Part shown: positions 1 to 6,620 of the stretch, piece after piece | Layout of the letters: each line of letters opens with the position of its first letter | Position numbering within the stretch: position 1 is the first letter of the stretch | Origin: an uncultured Ruminococcus sp. | Lineage (GTDB): Bacteria > Bacillota > Clostridia > Oscillospirales > CAG-272 | Reading direction: 5' to 3' | Assembly: GCA_902783755.1 (NCBI GenBank) | Contig: CACZSC010000273.1 | Span: 1-9,212, forward strand | Length of the DNA stretch: 9,212 bases | Notes under the pieces: generated by a model | Database searches by the model: none | Seen by the model: the letters and a program-made list of their open reading frames with translations, nothing else | What the model was told of the DNA's origin: nothing | Translations under genes and position numbers: made by a program

Positions 1-836
1 ATCCCAGTAAATACTCCCAACTGTGCAGAGGAAAGAAACTGGCCACACTTTTCTACGAGCCATCTACCAGGACCAGGCTGAGTTTCGAGGCTGCCATGTA
101 CGAGCTTGGCGGGAACGTCATCGGCTTCGCCTCCGCCGACAGCTCGTCTTCGGCTAAGGGCGAGAGCGTAGCCGACACTGCCAAGGTCATAAGCTGCTAC
201 GCCGACATAATCGCCATGAGGCACCCCAAGGAAGGGGCGGCATACGTGGCTGCGACAAACGCGTCGATACCAGTGATCAACGCCGGGGACGGAGGACACT
301 GCCACCCGACCCAGACCCTGGCAGACATACTGACTATCCACAGGGAACAGGGCAGACTGTCAGGATTGAAGATAGGGCTCTGCGGGGACCTAAAGTTCGG
401 CCGGACCGTGCATTCCCTCATAAACGCCATGTCGAGGTACGAGGGAAACACGTTCGTCCTGATATCCCCCGAGGAACTGAGACTGCCGGAATACGTGATG
501 AACGGGGTGCTTAAAAAGAACAGCATCGGGTACAGGGAGACCACCGACCTTGAAGGGGCGATACCGGAGCTCGATATTCTGTATATGACAAGAGTGCAGA
601 GGGAGAGGTTCTTCAGCGAAGAGGAATATCTCAGGCTGAAGGACAGCTACATACTGACTCCCGACAAGCTTGTTTCCGGGAAAGCCAGCCTTTCGGTCCT
701 GCATCCGCTTCCAAGAGTAAATGAGATCTCGGTGGCGGTCGACAATGACCCGAGAGCATGCTATTTCAAACAGGTATACTACGGAAAGATCATGAGGATG
801 GCCCTCATACTGAAGCTTCTGGAGGTGCAGGCGTGA
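1..836 (+). CDS. pyrB: Aspartate carbamoyltransferase catalytic chain, 5' end cut by window edge
   Basis: PyrB condenses carbamoyl phosphate with L-aspartate to give N-carbamoyl-L-aspartate, the committed step of cytosolic pyrimidine synthesis. The reading frame is open from base 3, well upstream of the first ATG at 96, and gives 277 visible residues. By comparison with the roughly 310-residue family, some 30-40 N-terminal residues lie outside the window. The carbamoyl-phosphate loop PSTRTR is encoded at 60-77. Further family motifs are MRHPKEGAA, NAGDGGHCHPTQTL, GDLKFGRTVHSL, DILYMTRVQ and HPLPRVNEI; these include the His and Gln of HPTQ and the Arg and Pro-Leu-Pro of the aspartate-binding part. 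All expected active-site segments in the visible part are intact. The stop codon overlaps the pyrI start, so the two chains are translationally coupled. Leader and promoter are not in the window. The identification is firm. Confidence 0.97.
   Translation, partial: PSKYSQLCRGKKLATLFYEPSTRTRLSFEAAMYELGGNVIGFASADSSSSAKGESVADTAKVISCYADIIAMRHPKEGAAYVAATNASIPVINAGDGGHCHPTQTLADILTIHREQGRLSGLKIGLCGDLKFGRTVHSLINAMSRYEGNTFVLISPEELRLPEYVMNGVLKKNSIGYRETTDLEGAIPELDILYMTRVQRERFFSEEEYLRLKDSYILTPDKLVSGKASLSVLHPLPRVNEISVAVDNDPRACYFKQVYYGKIMRMALILKLLEVQA
821..826 (+). promoter_or_regulatory. Ribosome binding site of pyrI
   Basis: GGAGGT lies inside the last codons of pyrB, 6 bases before the GTG at 833. It decides the start of pyrI in favour of this GTG rather than the in-frame ATG at 758, which lies deep inside pyrB. 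Confidence 0.85.
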
Positions 837-1246
837 ACATTGATTCGATAAACAACGGCATAGTGATCGACCACATCACAGCCGGCAGCGGCATGAAACT
901 GTACGAGCTGCTGCACCTGGGTGACCTTGACTGTTCGGTGGCCCTCATAAAGAACGTGCACAGCAACAGGATGGGAAAGAAGGATATAATCAAGATAGAC
1001 GAAGATATTCCCGTGGATCTTGACGTCATCGGTTATGTAGATCCCGATGCCACGGTGAACGTGATAAAAGACGGCAAGCTCGTCGAAAAGAAATCCATAG
1101 CCATGCCAGAGAAGCTGGTGAACGTGATCAAGTGCAAGAACCCGAGGTGCATCACTACAACGGAACAGGAACTGGATCATGTCTTCAAACTGGTGGACAG
1201 GGAAAACAAGGTCTACAGGTGCATCTACTGCGAGGCTGTACTGTAG
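833..1246 (+). CDS. pyrI: Aspartate carbamoyltransferase regulatory chain
   Basis: PyrI is the non-catalytic chain that binds nucleotide effectors and assembles PyrB trimers into the allosteric holoenzyme. The start is the GTG at 833, which shares bases with the pyrB stop (GTGA, 4-base overlap) and has a strong ribosome binding site. The product is 137 residues, a little shorter than the 153-residue E. coli chain. The N-terminal allosteric domain carries the family pattern ending in HITAGSGMKLYELL, then SVALIKNVHSNRMGKKDIIKI. The C-terminal zinc domain has all four ligands: Cys101 and Cys106 (C-x4-C) and Cys130 and Cys133 (C-x2-C). A separate PyrI implies a regulated, class B-type transcarbamoylase; this is inferred from the family. 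The identification is firm. Confidence 0.96.
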   Translation: MNIDSINNGIVIDHITAGSGMKLYELLHLGDLDCSVALIKNVHSNRMGKKDIIKIDEDIPVDLDVIGYVDPDATVNVIKDGKLVEKKSIAMPEKLVNVIKCKNPRCITTTEQELDHVFKLVDRENKVYRCIYCEAVL

Positions 1247-1259
1247 GTCAGAACATCAG

Positions 1260-1308
1260 GACAAAACAAGGGGCCACAGCGTTTGCTGAGACCCCTTGTT
1301 GTTTTGTC
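1260..1308. terminator. Bidirectional terminator between convergent genes
   Basis: A long inverted repeat fills the 79-bp gap between the pyrI stop and the stop of the opposing SLH gene. CAAGGGG (1267-1273) pairs with CCCCTTG (1292-1298). An outer GACAAAA (1260-1266) pairs with TTTTGTC (1302-1308) across a 3-base bulge. An inner CAGC (1277-1280) pairs with GCTG (1285-1288) around GTTT. On both strands the GC-rich stem is followed by a T-rich run (TTGTTGTTTTGT on +, TTGTTTTGT on -), so one element can end both transcripts. Confidence 0.85.
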
Positions 1309-1325
1309 ACTATGTTATGTTTTGT

Positions 1326-3959
1326 TCAGTTTACTCTGCCTATGGTAGCGAACTGTTCGAGCTCTATTATCTCGTAACCGGCGTTCCACGAAGCCTCTAT
1401 TGCTTCCTCTATCGTCATGCTGACACGCTTACTGGTGTATGTCGTCATGCCTGTGGTGTCGGTATTAATGGTCTCGCTGCTGAATTTCTGTACGGCAGGT
1501 TCAATGTTATACGGTCTTACGCCCCAGTTTGTGAAGTTGCGTTCCGCCTTGTTGTATACGATGTAGTTCCCATAGCATACATTATCCGAAGGAGCGCACC
1601 AGAGCAGAGGATCATCGTCAGTGGTCGTGGACGGGTCCGCTATCCTCTGGCTTGCCTTGGGGTTGACGGCCTTCCATACGTCGGTGTAAATGAAATCGGG
1701 GAACCTGGTCTTTGACAGACCGTTTTCGGGATGATAGAAGTATTCGCTGAATACTACGTACCAGTCATGGCAGTTCATGAACAGATTGTTGTGCAGACTG
1801 TTACCATAACCGCCGTTAGACAGATAGCCCGTGTCACAGTCGTTGATCACATTGCCGTAGCACTCGATGAAAGAGCATCCGCCGTCAAAGTAGAGTGCAT
1901 ATGCTCCGAAATACGAGTAATCGGGATTGTAGTCATTGATTTTTGCAGCTTCACCTTCAGGCGCGATCTCATGTATGTAGTTGTAGCGGAATACGACGTT
2001 CGCGTTCTCCGTGCCGTCGCCCGAAACCGCTCCGACGTCATCGCAGAGGAGCAGCTGCCTCCAGACATCGTTGTATTCGACTGTTGTATTGACAGAGTTT
2101 CCGGTATGGATGCCCTTGAAGTTGGAATCATGGGCGTCATTGTGAGAAACGAGGATCTCGACACCGTCCACGGTTATGCAGTATCCGTAGGCGTCCGTTA
2201 CGGAGCATTCATATACGTCGTTGTTGTAAACGAACGATTTTCCTCCGGTTATCGTAGCTATGTCACCGGACGTCATATCGATGCCGTCTGAGCCTATATT
2301 GAATATGGTATTGTTCTCAAGCAGTGCGGCATCACCTGTCAGTCTTATACCTATGTTCCTGATGCTTGAAACGGTCGAGTTGAGTAACGAGAAGTTGTCA
2401 GCCTCGACGACCAGTCCGTTGCCGGCTGATGTGAAGTTGATGTTGGCAAGCGTTATGTAATCGGCGTCCTTTATGTTGAAAAGGCTTTCGGCGAGCGGGA
2501 GAGTGAGCAGCCCGTCTTCGAATCCTTCAGCCGGGTAATAGTAAAGGATCGCATCTTCGTCGATTATGTACTCTCCCGGGATGTCGATGGCCTCGGGAAC
2601 GTTGTAGAAGTAAAGGATTGTGCCAACTTCGGGTTCATGTCCGCCGGAGAAATAGATGTCGATCTTGGATTCATCCTTGTATATCTCAGCTACTTTTGTG
2701 TCATCAGGGCACCAGAGTTTCATGAGCCGGGCGCGCACGAACACAGGAAGGACTTCAGACCAGGACTGTACGAATGCTGCGTGCTCTTCTCCGTAATCGA
2801 CAGTCTGAAGAGTGACATGGTCTATGGCAGTATCAGTTGTCCCGTCAGCCGAATGAGTCACTGTTTCTCCCACATGGAGGAAGTCATTCGGGTACTGTGC
2901 GATCATCTGTCTTTCCCCGTTCAGGGAGAGGAAGGGAATGGTAGTGAGATATCCGTATCCGGCCTGGGCTTTCTTTATGGCCTCTGCGGTGATCCCGTAG
3001 GGCTTAAGATCCACCATGACCATCTGGTCACGCACAGACTCCGGGAAGTATTCGGTAAGTCCGCCTTCGGATTTGGTGAAATCTGCAGCTGTGAGCTTTA
3101 TTCCTCCGATCACGGACGTGCCTTTTTCACCGATGTACTTTATCGGGCAGGTCTCGGTTCCGGAATCCTCTTCGGTCAGATATACAGGTTCTGACAGCTG
3201 GTATTCTCCCTTTGAAAGGAATACGGTGATACCGGTGTACTGGGACTTGTCAAGCTGACGCACTGCGTCGCGGGCAGCCATGATGGTCGCAAAAGGATTG
3301 TTGATGGTACCGTCGCCGGTCTCGTCGCTTCCGTCAGGAGCCACATATATGGTCAGAGAACCTTCGCCCCTGTACCTGTAAAGAATGGTGACGACGTCGC
3401 TTCTCGGGCAGTCCGACTGGTTAAGGGTTGCTGTCTCAGCTTTGTCGGATTCCGTGCCTTCTATGAGACCGCTGGATTTCGCCCAGTTGATGGCGTCGGA
3501 ATACCATTCGCCTTCACCGGTCTTTCCGGGTTCTCCGAATGCTCTGTAAATGAATGTGACGATATGTGCCACCGAACAGGTCCTGTCTGGCGAGAAGGCT
3601 GTTGAGGACGTGCCGTTGGTGATCCCGTTCTCACATGCCCACAGCACCGCGCTGTAGTAATAGTCGCCAGGTTTTACATCCGAGAACGTATTGAGAGATG
3701 TGGGGACGGGCTGTCCGAAAGCTCTCCACAGGAAAGTGACCACCTGGCCTCTGGTGCAGGTGGAGGCGGGAGCGAACTTCGTGGCTGTCGTTCCCGTGGT
3801 GACGCCGTTCTCGTATGCCCAGAGGACTGCGTCGTGGTAGTACGCGTCATCCGGAACGTCTCCGAACGGATTTCCTGCGGCTGACGCTGAGAACGCTGCC
3901 GCGCAGAGAAGCGTCAGGACGAAAACAAGCGAAATGATGATCTTTGTCGTCTTTGTCAT
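1326..3959 (-). CDS. Secreted SLH-anchored right-handed beta-helix protein, possible glycoside hydrolase
   Basis: This encodes an 877-residue cell-surface protein. The ATG at 3959 is chosen because GGAGGA lies 3 bases upstream; the longer frame from a TTG at 3971 would translate the ribosome binding site itself. Residues 1-27 are a signal peptide: basic start, hydrophobic core, cleavage likely at ASA-AG. Three SLH repeats follow at about 30-83, 90-144 and 150-200; such repeats bind secondary cell-wall polymers. From about residue 202 the pattern TIYVAPDGSDETGDGT, then NPFATIMAARDAVR, opens a parallel beta-helix domain. Its rungs run to about 735, rich in N-x-I/V and GI-type turns. This layout resembles the pectate-lyase-like fold and, more loosely, GH141-type glycosidases. 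Asp640, Asp641 and Asp692 (CDDVGA and LYFDGG) are candidate acidic catalytic residues. Substrate unknown. The gene lies 50 bp behind the LTA-synthase-like gene and is probably co-transcribed with it. Fold and location are secure; enzymatic role is inferred. Confidence 0.85.
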   Translation of the reverse strand: MTKTTKIIISLVFVLTLLCAAAFSASAAGNPFGDVPDDAYYHDAVLWAYENGVTTGTTATKFAPASTCTRGQVVTFLWRAFGQPVPTSLNTFSDVKPGDYYYSAVLWACENGITNGTSSTAFSPDRTCSVAHIVTFIYRAFGEPGKTGEGEWYSDAINWAKSSGLIEGTESDKAETATLNQSDCPRSDVVTILYRYRGEGSLTIYVAPDGSDETGDGTINNPFATIMAARDAVRQLDKSQYTGITVFLSKGEYQLSEPVYLTEEDSGTETCPIKYIGEKGTSVIGGIKLTAADFTKSEGGLTEYFPESVRDQMVMVDLKPYGITAEAIKKAQAGYGYLTTIPFLSLNGERQMIAQYPNDFLHVGETVTHSADGTTDTAIDHVTLQTVDYGEEHAAFVQSWSEVLPVFVRARLMKLWCPDDTKVAEIYKDESKIDIYFSGGHEPEVGTILYFYNVPEAIDIPGEYIIDEDAILYYYPAEGFEDGLLTLPLAESLFNIKDADYITLANINFTSAGNGLVVEADNFSLLNSTVSSIRNIGIRLTGDAALLENNTIFNIGSDGIDMTSGDIATITGGKSFVYNNDVYECSVTDAYGYCITVDGVEILVSHNDAHDSNFKGIHTGNSVNTTVEYNDVWRQLLLCDDVGAVSGDGTENANVVFRYNYIHEIAPEGEAAKINDYNPDYSYFGAYALYFDGGCSFIECYGNVINDCDTGYLSNGGYGNSLHNNLFMNCHDWYVVFSEYFYHPENGLSKTRFPDFIYTDVWKAVNPKASQRIADPSTTTDDDPLLWCAPSDNVCYGNYIVYNKAERNFTNWGVRPYNIEPAVQKFSSETINTDTTGMTTYTSKRVSMTIEEAIEASWNAGYEIIELEQFATIGRVN

Positions 3960-3962
3960 GGG

Positions 3963-3968
3963 ATCCTC
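3963..3968 (-). promoter_or_regulatory. Ribosome binding site of the SLH/beta-helix gene
   Basis: GGAGGA on the - strand, 3 bases before the ATG at 3959. It fixes that ATG as the start and rules out the in-frame TTG at 3971. Confidence 0.8.
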
Positions 3969-4009
3969 CAAAGTTTGTTTAGATTTCTATTTTCTGCTGA
4001 CAACGTGTG

Positions 4010-5968
4010 TCAGTCTATAAGTACGTCGTTCTCAGCCAGGAACTGGGCGCAGTCCGCTATGACTCTCGCGGCATAATCCGACTGATTCTCATACAGATGG
4101 AAATCGAGTTTCCTCATGGTGCCGCGCTCGTATACCGCGTAGTTGGCCTCGATATTGTTGTGAGGCTTTTTGTAGAACACATCGTCGCTTATAAACGATC
4201 CTATCGATACATGGGTCTGTTCGCAGACGAAGCCCTTCTTTGCTTCGATCAGGTTCTGCCCGAACATGATGCTCTTGTCATTATGTATGCCAAGCAGATA
4301 GAGCATTGTGGGGAGCGCGTCGATATGACCGCCGGCCGTGCTTACGGTCCTGGTCACGCCCGACCCGGGAATATTGATGATCAGAGGCACGTTGAACAGA
4401 TCGAAGATGTCATACTGCCTTCCTATGAGGGCGGCAACCTTTTCCTGGTTGGCGTCATCGGCATTGTGAAGCGCGTAATGGTCGCCGTATATGACTATCA
4501 TCGAGTTCTCGTAAAGACCTGCTTCATCGAGCATGTCTATGAACTCTCCGATGCATCTGTCAGCGTAGTTCGCCGCCTGGAGATACAGACCGAAAAGTGT
4601 CTGCTCGTCTTCAGGCTTCAGTGTTATCTCCCTTTCGTACAGCGGGATGCCGTAGGGATGATGGGATGACAGGGTTATATAGAAAGTGTAGAAGGGTTCT
4701 TCGTACTTGACGAGATATTCCATGGATTGCTTGAAGAGCTGTCTATCGGAAAGACCCATGTTGAACGAGTCCGAGGGATCCAGGTCTTCAAGGGAGATGA
4801 AATCATCGAAGCCCTGCTTGGGATACGCAGCCGATCTGCCCCAGAAGGATTCGATGTATCCGTGGAAGACTGTGGCGGTGGAGTATCCGCTGTCTTTCAG
4901 AAGATACGGAAGCCCGTAGTAGTCATTGTCGGGATACTGTACGTAGGCGCAGGTGGAATCGGGTGCGAACAGGGAATTGTTCACTGCGAACTCGGCATCC
5001 GCGGTATTTCCCCCGCCGATCTGGTAGTAGTAATTCTCAAAATAGAAGGAATCATTGGAAATGAGCCGGTTCAGCGTAGGAGTCAGCTCCTGGCCTTCGT
5101 AGTATCTGCCGATCAGGAAGTTCTGCAAAGCTTCGACCTGGATGACTATCAGGTTCCTGTCCTTTGCGAGACCCCAGAATTCGCCGTCTGACCAGTCGGG
5201 AGAGATGTACGGAGACTTGGGATCGTAGATCACTTCGGATGTATCATCGGTCTCTCCTGTATCGGGAGCCTCCGTATCTGTGTTCTCTGTGTCCGGTTTC
5301 CTGGGATCTTCGGGCGGTTCCGTCTGGTGCTGGGGCTTGTCCTTTATGACAAGCTTTGAAAAGTCCCTTACGTGGTAGCAGAATATCTCGTTCTCAAGGT
5401 ATTTTGCCTTGAAGCCCGGATAAAGGAAGAGAGCCAGGACCGACAGCGCTACCAGGAGCAGGGCAAGAAGAAACGCGAATATCTTCGGGATGAACTTTTT
5501 CTTGAAAAACTGCGATATCCCCGACAGTTTCGAGTTGTCGAGCTTTCTTCCGATCATCTTCCTGTTGAAGAAATAGAGTATCCAGATGGGAAGATCCAGC
5601 AGCATCATAACGTCAGCCGGGTGTATCAGCTTCGATATGGTATCGGATACGTCGTCCAGCTGCCCCGCCATGCCCAGCTGGGCAGCGGAGGGTAGCTTGT
5701 GCATATACTCGTAGTATACGCTGTCGATCGGCATGAATATTGATATAATGAAGTAGATGACTGTGACCGTGATCTTGGCGGCTTTTACGTTTATGAGGGC
5801 GATGAGCCCGAACACCGCCAGAAAAATGGCGGATGTGGCGATGGAAAAGGCGACAGGGAAGTCCGCAAGATCCATCTTCGAGTACAGCGCATGGGACTTG
5901 AAAAACAGCAGCACTGCCAGGATCACCGGATATATGAGGTCGCAGAGCGAGATTTTCTTTTTGATCAT
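4010..5968 (-). CDS. LTA-synthase-like membrane phosphoglycerol transferase (sulfatase fold)
   Basis: The 652-residue protein has the architecture of lipoteichoic acid synthases, which build polyglycerol phosphate outside the membrane using phosphatidylglycerol as donor. Five hydrophobic segments (about 10-28, 40-60, 65-82, 120-135, 161-183) are followed by a Pro/Asp/Thr/Glu-rich linker (about 212-246) and an extracellular sulfatase-fold domain (about 270-600). Expected metal and catalytic positions are present: Glu279 in VIQVEALQNF, the nucleophile Thr322 in GNTADAEF, His436/His437 in SSHHPY, and Asp496-His497 in IYGDH. The length matches LtaS (about 640-650). The start is the ATG at 5968; the ribosome binding site is weak (GAGAG, 6 bases upstream). 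The gene follows the khpA terminator and precedes a surface protein gene by 50 bp. The exact product could be lipoteichoic acid or another glycerophosphate-decorated polymer, so no symbol is given. The family call is firm; the substrate is not. Confidence 0.9.
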   Translation of the reverse strand: MIKKKISLCDLIYPVILAVLLFFKSHALYSKMDLADFPVAFSIATSAIFLAVFGLIALINVKAAKITVTVIYFIISIFMPIDSVYYEYMHKLPSAAQLGMAGQLDDVSDTISKLIHPADVMMLLDLPIWILYFFNRKMIGRKLDNSKLSGISQFFKKKFIPKIFAFLLALLLVALSVLALFLYPGFKAKYLENEIFCYHVRDFSKLVIKDKPQHQTEPPEDPRKPDTENTDTEAPDTGETDDTSEVIYDPKSPYISPDWSDGEFWGLAKDRNLIVIQVEALQNFLIGRYYEGQELTPTLNRLISNDSFYFENYYYQIGGGNTADAEFAVNNSLFAPDSTCAYVQYPDNDYYGLPYLLKDSGYSTATVFHGYIESFWGRSAAYPKQGFDDFISLEDLDPSDSFNMGLSDRQLFKQSMEYLVKYEEPFYTFYITLSSHHPYGIPLYEREITLKPEDEQTLFGLYLQAANYADRCIGEFIDMLDEAGLYENSMIVIYGDHYALHNADDANQEKVAALIGRQYDIFDLFNVPLIINIPGSGVTRTVSTAGGHIDALPTMLYLLGIHNDKSIMFGQNLIEAKKGFVCEQTHVSIGSFISDDVFYKKPHNNIEANYAVYERGTMRKLDFHLYENQSDYAARVIADCAQFLAENDVLID

Positions 5969-6000
5969 CGGACACTCTCTAATAAATAATCATTTACCAT

Positions 6001-6009
6001 ATTTTATCA
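6001..6009 (-). promoter_or_regulatory. Candidate extended -10 promoter of the LTA-synthase-like gene
   Basis: On the - strand TG-A-TAAAAT (6009-6001) matches an extended -10 element. It lies just past the khpA terminator and about 33 bases before the ATG at 5968. The -35 position (TTTTCT, 6029-6024, 17-base spacing) falls in the terminator T-run and is poor. Its position makes it plausible, since the upstream transcript should end at the terminator. Confidence 0.45.
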
Positions 6010-6019
6010 CAACACGAGC

Positions 6020-6044
6020 AAAAAGAAAACACCCCGAAGGGTGT
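6020..6044 (-). terminator. Rho-independent terminator of the ylxM-ffh-rpsP-khpA operon
   Basis: On the - strand ACACCC, loop TTCG, GGGTGT forms a perfect 6-bp stem (6044-6029) capped by the stable UUCG tetraloop. It is followed directly by TTTCTTTTT (6028-6020). It starts 11 bases after the khpA stop codon and ends the housekeeping operon. Confidence 0.9.
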
Positions 6045-6055
6045 GATCTTTGTAC

Positions 6056-6325
6056 TCATTTGATTTCAACACTGACTTTTTTATCGGTAATCTTTGCAGC
6101 AGCCTTGGTTACTGTCCTGAGGGCTCTGGCAATTTTTCCGTGTCTGCCGATAATCATCCCCATGTCGCTTTCGGCGACGTTCAGGATAAGTGTCAATTCA
6201 TCATCGGTTTGCTGTTCCGTCACGGTAACTGAATCAGGATTATCGACAATCGCACGAGCCATGCATGCAAGTACCTCTTTAATATCAATGTCCTTGTTCA
6301 TTAAAGAAGTATTGTTGTCCATCAT
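6056..6325 (-). CDS. khpA: KH-domain RNA-binding protein KhpA
   Basis: KhpA is a small cytosolic RNA-binding protein that in other Gram-positives pairs with KhpB/EloR and affects cell elongation and division. The single KH domain has the hallmark GxxG loop as GRHG at residues 60-63, within MIIGRHGKIARALRTV, preceded by the family pattern ARAIVDNPDSV at 23-33. The product is 89 residues, about ten more than usual, the extra being at the N-terminus. Two ATGs compete (6325 and 6322). The ribosome binding site AAGGAAG (6333-6327) sits 1 base from the first and 4 from the second, so translation may well begin at 6322, giving 88 residues. A third ATG at 6301 would match the usual family length but has no ribosome binding site. 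The gene lies 6 bp after rpsP, the usual order. The rimM and trmD genes that commonly follow are absent; a terminator comes next. Confidence 0.93.
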   Translation of the reverse strand: MMDNNTSLMNKDIDIKEVLACMARAIVDNPDSVTVTEQQTDDELTLILNVAESDMGMIIGRHGKIARALRTVTKAAAKITDKKVSVEIK

Positions 6326-6326
6326 A

Positions 6327-6333
6327 CTTCCTT
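6327..6333 (-). promoter_or_regulatory. Ribosome binding site of khpA, overlapping the rpsP stop
   Basis: AAGGAAG on the - strand shares bases with the rpsP TAA stop (6334-6332). Its close spacing (1 or 4 bases to the paired ATGs at 6325 and 6322) leaves the exact start open and suggests coupling to rpsP translation. Confidence 0.65.
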
Positions 6334-6574
6334 ACTTTGTTATACCTGATTTGTTGAGTAACGATTTGACGGTTTCAGTGGGCTGAGCGCCTGTAGCGAG
6401 CCACTTGTTGACCTTCTCGGCATCGATCTTGATGTCGACAGGTTCCTTCATGGGATCATAATATCCGACTTCGTCGATGAATCTGCCATCGCGGGGATAT
6501 CTTGAATCTGCTACCACGATTCTGTAGAAGGGAGCCTTTTTCTTGCCCATTCTTCTGAGTCTGATCTTTACCAT
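6332..6574 (-). CDS. rpsP: 30S ribosomal protein S16
   Basis: S16 is a small-subunit ribosomal protein that binds 16S rRNA during assembly of the 30S body. The 80-residue product opens with the family signature MVKIRLRRMGKKKAPFYRIV and continues with ADSRYPRDGRFIDEVGYYDP, normal for the family in order and length. The start is the ATG at 6574, with GGAGGA 4 bases upstream; the frame can be read back to a TTG at 6586, but that would translate the ribosome binding site. It lies 46 bp after ffh with no terminator between, and 6 bp before khpA, so it belongs to the same transcript. The identification is firm. Confidence 0.98.
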   Translation of the reverse strand: MVKIRLRRMGKKKAPFYRIVVADSRYPRDGRFIDEVGYYDPMKEPVDIKIDAEKVNKWLATGAQPTETVKSLLNKSGITK

Positions 6575-6578
6575 TTCT

Positions 6579-6584
6579 TCCTCC
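6579..6584 (-). promoter_or_regulatory. Ribosome binding site of rpsP
   Basis: GGAGGA on the - strand, 4 bases before the ATG at 6574. It rules out the in-frame TTG at 6586 as the start. Confidence 0.85.
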
Positions 6585-6620
6585 AAAAATTTAAATTGTT
6601 TTTGTATATAGAAATCCGCG

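Noticed and set aside
779..1180. Open frame of 133 codons on the - strand across the pyrB/pyrI junction
   Set aside because: It is antisense to pyrI, whose zinc cysteines and allosteric-domain motifs are all present.
1260..1308. The long hairpin considered as a small RNA or mobile-element end
   Set aside because: It sits exactly between two convergent stop codons, has T-runs on both strands, and no second copy or target duplication is visible, so a shared terminator explains it.
1731..2291. Open frame of 186 codons on the + strand inside the SLH/beta-helix gene
   Set aside because: It lies wholly antisense to a clear coding region, has no ribosome binding site I could see, and its product shows no family pattern. 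It is a shadow of the real frame.
3890..3959. Cys19 in the signal peptide as a lipobox cysteine
   Set aside because: The residues before it are Leu-Thr-Leu-Leu, without the small residue needed just before the cysteine; ASA-AG at 25-29 is a better signal peptidase I site.
3976..4003. Possible promoter (TTGTCA, 16 bases, TAAACA) before the SLH/beta-helix gene
   Set aside because: The -10 box matches only half of consensus and the spacing is short. With a 50-bp gap and no terminator, read-through from the upstream gene is the simpler explanation.
4007..4669. Open frame of 220 codons on the + strand opposite the LTA-synthase-like gene
   Set aside because: It is antisense to the catalytic domain whose motifs (GDH, SSHHPY) are intact; no domain or start signal supports it.
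6575..6620. Gap between ffh and rpsP checked for a terminator or promoter
   Set aside because: It is AT-rich but holds no hairpin with a T-run and no good -35/-10 pair; only the rpsP ribosome binding site is present.
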